Positions 58,719 through 64,000 of a DNA stretch of 64,000 nucleotides are shown one piece after another (position 1 is the stretch's first letter; each line of letters starts with the position of its first letter). A program made the position numbers and the translations under genes. The notes beneath the pieces are model-generated. The model ran no database searches and had not been told where the DNA came from. It was given only the letters and a program-made list of their open reading frames with translations. Source of the stretch: Athene noctua (taxonomy: Eukaryota; Chordata; Aves; Strigiformes; Strigidae); the NCBI RefSeq assembly GCF_965140245.1, contig NW_027437599.1, positions 248,001-312,000 on the forward strand, read 5' to 3'.

Positions 58719-61700
58719 CGGGCCAGGGGGGTGAGATATTCCGGGCCGCTGGCCGTGCCGTGGCGACGTGCCGGCCCCGGGTGCTGAGATGTTCCGGTCA
58801 GGTGGCCATGCCGTGGCGACGTGCCGGCCCCGGTTGGTGAGATGTTCCGGTTCGCCTGCTGTGCCGTGGCGACGTGCCTGCCGCAGGTGGTGAGATGTTC
58901 CTGGCCGCTGGCCGTGCCGAGGCGACGTGCCGGTTCCGGGTAGTGAGACGTTCCGGTCCGCTGGCCGTGACGTGGCGACGTGCCGTCCCCGGGTGGTGAG
59001 ATGTTCCGGGCTGCTGGCCTTGCCGTGGCCACGTGCCGGTCCCGGGCGGTGAGATGTTCCGGGCCGCTGGCCGTGCCGTGGCGACGTGCCGGTCCCGGGT
59101 GGTGAGATGTTCCGGGCCGCTGGCCGTGCCGTGGCGACGTGATGGCCCAGGGTATGAGATGTTCCGGGCCGCTGGCCGTGCCCTGGCGACGTGACGGGCC
59201 AGAGGGGTGAGATGTTCCGGGCCGCTGGCCGTGCTGTGGCGACGTTACGGGCCAGGGTGGTGAGATGTTCCGGTCCGCTGGCCGTGACGTGGCGACGTGC
59301 CGTCCCCGGGTGGTGAGATGTTCCGGGCTGCTGGCCTTGCCGTGGCCACGTGCCGGTCCCGGGCGGTGAGATGTTCCGGGCCGCTGGCCGTGCCGTGGCG
59401 ACATGCCGGTCCCGAGTGGTGACATGTTCCAGTCCACTGGCCGTGCTGTGGCGACGTGACGGGCCAGGGTGGTGAGATGTTCTGGGCAGCTTGCCGTGTC
59501 GTGGCGACGTGCCGGCCCCGGGTGGTGAGATGTACCGGTCCGGTGGCCATGCCGTGGCGACGTGCTGGCCCCGGGAGGTGGGATGTTCCGGTCCGCTGGC
59601 CGTGCCGTGGTGACGTGCCGGTCCTGGGTGGTGAGATGTTCCGGGCCGCTGGCGTTGCCGTGGCGACGTGCCGTCCCCGGGTGGTGAGATGTTCCGTTTC
59701 GCTTACCGAGCCTAGGCTACGTGCCGGCCCCGGGTGGTGAGATGTTCCGGTCTGCTGGCCGTGCCGTGGCGACGTGCCGGTCCCGGGTGGTGAGATGTTC
59801 CGGGCTGCTGGCCGTGCCGTAGCGACATGACGGGCCAGGGTGGTGAGATGTTCCGGTTCGCTGGCCGTGCCGTGGCGACGTGCCGGCTCCGGGTGGTGAG
59901 ATGTTCCGGTCCGCTTGCCGTGCCGTGGCGACGTGGTGGCCCCGGGTGGTGAGATGTTCGGGGCTGCTAGCGTTGCCGTGGCGACGTGCCGGCCCCGGTG
60001 ATGAGATGTTCCGGGCCACTGGCCGTGCCGTGGCGACGTGCCGGTCCCGGGTAGTGAGATGTTGCGGTCCCCTGGCCGTGCCGTGGTGACGTGCCGGCCC
60101 CGGCTGGTGAGATGGTCCGGTCCGCTGGCCGTGCCGTGGCGACGTGCCAGCCCCGGGTGGTGACATGTTCCGGTCTTCTGACCGTGCCGTGGCGACGTGC
60201 CGGCCCCGGCTGGTGAGATGGTCCGGTCCGCTGGCCGTGCCGTGGCGACGTGCCGGCCTCGGGTGGTGACATGGTCCGGGCCGCTGGCCGTGCCGTGGCT
60301 ACGTGCCGGCCCAGGGGGGTGAGATGTTCCGGTCTGCTGGCCGTGCCGTGGCGACGTGCCGGCCCCGTGTGGTGACATGTTCCGGTCCGCTGCCCGTGCC
60401 GTGGCGACGTGCCGGTCCCGGGTGGTGGTGAGATATTCCAGTCCGCTGGCCGTGCTGTGGCGACGTGCCGGTCCTGGGTGTTGAGATGTTCAGGGCCGCT
60501 GGCCTTGCCGTGGTGACGTGCCGGCACCCGGTGGTGAGATGTTCCGGTTCGCCGGCCGTGCCGTGGCGACGTGCCTGCCGCGGGTGGTGAGATGTTGCGG
60601 GCCACTGGCCCTGCCGAGGCGACGTGCCGGTTCCGGGTAGTGAGATGTTCCGTGCCGCTGGCCGTGCCGTGGCGACGTGCCGGTCCCGGGCGGTGAGATG
60701 TTCCGGGCCGCTGGCCGTGCCGTGGCGATGTGCAGGTCCCGGGTGGTGAGATGTTCCGGGCCGCTGGCCGTGCCGTGGCGACGTGATGGCCCAGGGTATG
60801 AGATGTTCCGGGCCGCTGGCCGTGCCGTGGCGACGTGCCGGTCCCGGGTGGTGAGATGTTCCGGGCCGCTGGCGTTGCCGTGGCTACGTGCCGGCCCCGG
60901 GAGGTGAGATGTTCCGGGCCGCTGGCCGTGCTGTGGCGACGTGCCGGCCCCGGGTGCTGAGATATTCCGGACCGCTGGCCGTGCCGTGGCGACGTGCCGG
61001 TCCCGGGTGGTGAGATGTTCCGGGCCGCTGGCGTTGCCGTGGCTACGTGCCGGCCCCGGGAGGTGAGATGTTCCAGGCCGCTGGCCGTGCTGTGGCGACG
61101 TGCCGGCCCCGGGTGCTGAGATATTCCGGTCCGCTGGCCGTGCCGTGGCGACGTGCCGGCCCCGGGTGGTGAGATGTTCCGGTTCGCTTGCCGTGCCTAG
61201 GCGACGTGCCGGCCCTGGGTGGTGAGATGTTCCGGTCCGCTGGCCGTGCCGTGGCGATGTGCCGGTCCCGGGTGGTGAGATATTCCGGTCCGCTGGCCGT
61301 GCCGTGGCGACGTGCCGGCCCCGGGTGCTGAGATGTTCCGGTCCGCTGTCCGTGCCGTGGCGACGTACCGGTCCCGGGTGGTGAGATGTTCCGGGCCGCT
61401 GGCGTTGCCGTGGCAACGTGCCGGCCCCGGGTGGTGAGATGTTCTGGTTCGCTGGCCGTGCCGTGGCGACGTGCCTGCCGCAGGTGGTGAGATATTCCGG
61501 GTCGCTGGCCGTGCCGTGGCAACATATCGCCCAGGGGGCTGAGATATTCCAGGCCGTTGGCTGTGCCGTGGCGACGTGGCGGTCCAGGGTGGTGAGATGC
61601 TCCGGTCCGCTGGCCGTGCCGTTGCGACGTGCCGGCCCCGGGTGCTGAGATGTTCCGGTCCTCTGGCCGTGCCGTGGCGACGTGCCGGGCCAGGGGGGTG

Positions 61701-64000
61701 AGATGTTCCGGGCCGCTGGCCGTGCCGTGGCGACGTGCCGGCCCCGGGTGCTGAGATGTTCCGGTCCGGTGGCCATGCGGTGGCGACGTATCGGTCCCGG
61801 GTGGTGAGATGTTCCGGGCCGGTGGCGTTGCCGTGGTGACGTGCCGGCCCCGGGTGGTGAGATGTTCTGGTCCGCTGGCCGTGCCGAGGCGACGTGCCGG
61901 TTCCGGGTAGTGAGATGTTGCGGTCCGCTGGCCGTGCCGTGGTGACGTGCTGGCCCCGGGGGGTGAGATGTTCCGGGCCGCTGGCGTTGCCGTGGCGACG
62001 TGCCGGCCCCGGGTGCTGAGAAGTTCCCGTCCGCTGGCAGTGCCGTGGCGACGTGCCGGCCCCGGGTGGTGACATGTTCCGGTCTTCTGGCCGTGCCGTG
62101 GCGACGTGCCGGCCCCAGCTGGTGAGATGGTCCGGTCCGCTGGCCATGCCGTGGCGACGTGCAGGCCCCGGGTGGTGACATGGTCCGGGCCGCTGGCCGT
62201 GCCGTGGCAACGTGCCGGCCCAGGGGGGTGAGATGTTCCGGTCCGCTGGCCGTGCCTTGGCGACGTGCTGGCCCAGGGTGTTGAGATGTTCCGGTCCGCT
62301 GGCCGTGCCGTGGCGACGTGCCGGCCCCGGCTGGTGAGATGGTCCGGTCCGCTAGCCTTGCCGTGGCGACGTGCCGGCCCCGGGTGGTGACATGGTCCGG
62401 GCCTCTGGCCGTGCCGTGGCGACGTGCCGGCCCAGGGTGGTGAGATGTTACGGTCCGCTGGCCGTGGCGTGGCGACGTGCCGGCCCCGGGTGGTGACATG
62501 TTCCGGTCCGCTAGCCTTGCCGTGGCGACGTGCCGGCCCCGGGTGGTGACATGGTCCGGGCCGCTGGCCGTGCCGTGGCGACGTGCTGGCCCCGGGAGGT
62601 GGGATGTTCCGGTCCGCTGGCTGTGCCGTGGCGACGTGCTGGCCCAGGGTGTTGAGATGTTCCGGGCCGCTGGCTGTGCTGTGGCGACGTGACGGGCCAG
62701 GAGGGTGAGATTTTCCGGGCCGCTGGCCGTGCCGTGGCGACGTGCCGGCCCCGGGTGCTGTGATGTTCCGGTCCGGTGGCCATGCCGTGGCGACGTGCCG
62801 GTTCCGGGTGGTGAGATGTTCCGGGCCGCTGGCGTTGCCGTGGCGACGTGCCGGCCCCGGTTGGTGAGATGGTCTGATTCGCAGGCCGTGCCGTGGCGAC
62901 GTGCCTGCCGCGGGTTGTTAGATGTTCCTGGCCGCTGGCCGTGCCGAGGCGACGTGGCAGTTCCGGGTGGTGAGATGTTCTGGGCCGCTGGCCATGCCGT
63001 GGCGACGTGCCGGTCCCGGGTGGTGAGATGGTCCGGTCCACTAGCCTTGCCGTGGCGACGTGCCAGCCCCGGGTGGTGACATGGTCCGGGCCTCTGGCCG
63101 TGCCGTGGCGACGTGCTGGCCCCGGGAGGTGGGATGTTCCGGTCCGCTGGCCGTGCCGTGGCGACGTGCTTGCCCAGGGTGTTGAGATGTTCCGGGCCGC
63201 TGGCCGTGCTAGTGGCGACGTGAAGGGCCAGGGGGGTGAGATATTCCGGGCCGCTGGCCGTGCCATGGCGACGTGCCGGCCCCGGGTGCTGAGATGTTCC
63301 GGTCCGGTGGCCATGCCGTGGCGACCTGCCAGTCCCGGGTGGTGAGATGTTCCGGGCCGCTGGCCGTGCCGTGGCGACGTGCCGGTCCCCGGTGGTGGTG
63401 AGATATTCCGGTCCACTGGCCGTGCCGTGGCGACGTGCCGGTCCTGGGTATTGAGATGTTCAGGGCCGCTGGCCTTGCCGTGGCGACGTGCCGGCCCCCG
63501 GTGGTGAGATGTTCCGGTTCGCCGGCCGTACCGTGGCGACGTGCCTGCTGCGGGTGGTGAGATGTTCCGTGCCGCTGGCCGTGCCGAGGCGACGTGCCGG
63601 TTCCGGGTATTGACATATTCCGGTCCGTTGGCCGTGCCGTGGCGACGTGCCGGTCCCGGATAGTGAGATGTTCCGGGCAGCTGGCCGTGCCGTGGCGACG
63701 TGCCGGTCCCGGATAGTGAGATGTTCCGGGCCGCTGGCCGTGCCGTGGCAATGTGCCGGTCCCGGGTGGTGAGATGTTCCGGGCCGCTGGCCGTGCCGTG
63801 GCGACGTGATGGCCCAGGGTATGAGATGTTCCGGGCCGCTGGCCGTGCCGTGGCGAAGTGCCGGTCCCGGGTCCTGAGATGTTCCGGGCCGCTGGCATTG
63901 CCGTGGCTACGTGCCGGCTCCGGGAGGTGAGATGTTCCGGGCCGCTGGCCGTGCCGTGTCGACGTGCCGGTCCCGGGTGGTGAGATGTTCCGTGCCGCTG
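58719..64000 (+). repeat. Right end of the array, mixed right-type monomers
   Basis: About 99 monomers of the right-type families without long near-identical tandem copies. The segment with CCGTGACGTGG, GGGCTGCTGGCCTTGCC and CCGTGGCCACGTGCC at about 58,965-59,060 is repeated at about 59,280-59,375 (about 315 bp, six monomers). A single-base insertion (CCGTGCTAGTGGCGACG near 63,205) is one of the few indels outside the C/G run. No gene or other element is visible. Confidence 0.85.

Larger units (their letters stand above)
43925..63930 (+). repeat. 231-bp module recurring about every 3 kb in the right domain
   Basis: A four-to-five monomer module with the order CCGTGGCGATGTGC, GATGGCCCAGGGTATGAG (a 52-bp monomer), GCGTTGCCGTGGCTACG and CCCCGGGAGGTGAG lies at 43,925-44,155, 47,373-47,603 (GTCTATGTG in place of GGCTACGTG), 50,290-50,520, 60,677-60,907 and 63,700-63,930. 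Versions lacking the middle monomers lie near 52,843 and 57,135, and fragments near 46,151 and 59,090. Most intervals are 2.5-3.5 kb, which suggests an older higher-order unit of about 3 kb. Confidence 0.75.
1..64000 (+). repeat. 53-bp GC-rich satellite array filling the whole window
   Basis: Every part of the window is made of a monomer of about 53 bp, head to tail, always in the same orientation. An exact consensus copy lies at 41,866-41,918. The consensus holds 24 G, 16 C, 10 T and 3 A (about 75% G+C) and 8 CpG dinucleotides. Most units are 53 bp. Recurrent length variants are 56 bp (an extra GGT giving GGTGGTGGTGAG) and 52 bp (one base lost in the C/G run before GGTGGTGAG). Frequent two-state positions are TTCCGGGCC or TTCCGGTCC, GAGATGTT or GAGATATT, CCGGTCCC or CCGGCCCC, and GGTGGTGAG or GGTGCTGAG. 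The pattern is that of a eukaryotic satellite. No host species can be read from it, and I do not recognise it as a named satellite family. Confidence 0.97.
42900..64000 (+). repeat. Right-type domain with a different monomer set
   Basis: From about 42.9-43.6 kb to the end, the array uses monomer variants that are rare or absent to the left: GTGGTGACATGTTCC and GTGACATGGTCCGG, CCCGGGAGGTGGGATGTTCC, GCTGGCCCAGGGTGTTGAG, GACGGGCCAGGGGGGTGAG, and GTCCGGTGGCCATGCC. The marker with CACTGGCTGTGCTGTGG is missing. The basic 53-bp unit and orientation are unchanged. Monomers with CCCAGGGGGCTGAGATATT occur in both domains, so the two share an origin but have been homogenised separately. The array runs past the right edge. 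Confidence 0.85.

Noticed and set aside
1..64000. CRISPR array
   Set aside because: There are no unique spacers between constant repeats. The entire unit is repeated, and variation is scattered point changes.
1..64000. Bacterial GC-rich repeat gene family or actinobacterial chromosome
   Set aside because: A 64-kb array without any gene, with kilobase-scale higher-order repeats, is not a bacterial pattern. CpG-biased variation also points to a methylating eukaryote.
1..64000. Ribosomal DNA intergenic spacer repeats
   Set aside because: Spacer repeats are interrupted by rRNA genes and promoters every few to tens of kb. No rRNA-like stretch is visible in 64 kb.
1..64000. Centromeric alpha-satellite or a CENP-B box
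   Set aside because: The unit length and base composition are unlike alpha satellite, and I found no match to the TTCG-A-CGGG pattern of the CENP-B box in the consensus or the common variants on either strand.
1..64000. Transposon, retroelement or viral insertion
   Set aside because: No change in base composition, no terminal repeats, no target duplications and no non-satellite segment was seen anywhere.

Overview
The whole 64 kb window is one uninterrupted satellite DNA array. I found no gene that I can support. The repeat unit is a 53-bp monomer, about 75% G+C, and roughly 1,200 copies lie head to tail in one orientation from the first base to the last. I saw no unique sequence, transposon, inverted segment, AT-rich stretch, RNA gene or telomere repeat. 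Position 41,866-41,918 is an exact copy of the apparent consensus. Landmarks in order are GGTGGTGAGATG, TTCCGGGCC, GCTGGCCGTGCCGTGG, CGACGTGCCGG and the palindrome CCCGGG. An array this long, with kilobase-scale higher-order repeats, points to nuclear heterochromatin of a eukaryote (centromeric, pericentromeric, subtelomeric or sex-chromosome type). I cannot name the species or the chromosome.

Layout. (1) 1-3,106: entry segment made of the same monomer types as the next region, with a local trimer duplication. (2) 3,107-19,076: a highly homogenised block built by nested, nearly identical tandem duplications of 1,124, 3,048, 4,438 and 2,670 bp and a partial one of 1,011 bp. A marker monomer recurs here about every 1 kb. 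(3) 19,077-42,900: the same monomer families in a more scrambled order, with small local amplifications and two larger dispersed duplications. (4) 42,900-64,000: a different set of monomer variants dominates. It holds a 4,292-bp duplication (51,455-58,718) that contains a further 1,271-bp tandem duplication, and a 231-bp module that recurs about every 3 kb.

Very long open frames exist on the minus strand (up to about 1,490 codons), but I treat them as by-products of the repeat. The monomer is not a multiple of three, its minus strand lacks stop codons in all three frames, and three monomers (159 bp) therefore read as a 53-residue period. The real interest is the evolutionary record in the array: offsets between paralogous blocks change in whole-monomer steps (unequal exchange), many variants are C-to-T or G-to-A changes at CpG (an imprint of methylation), and monomer family use changes sharply near 43 kb.
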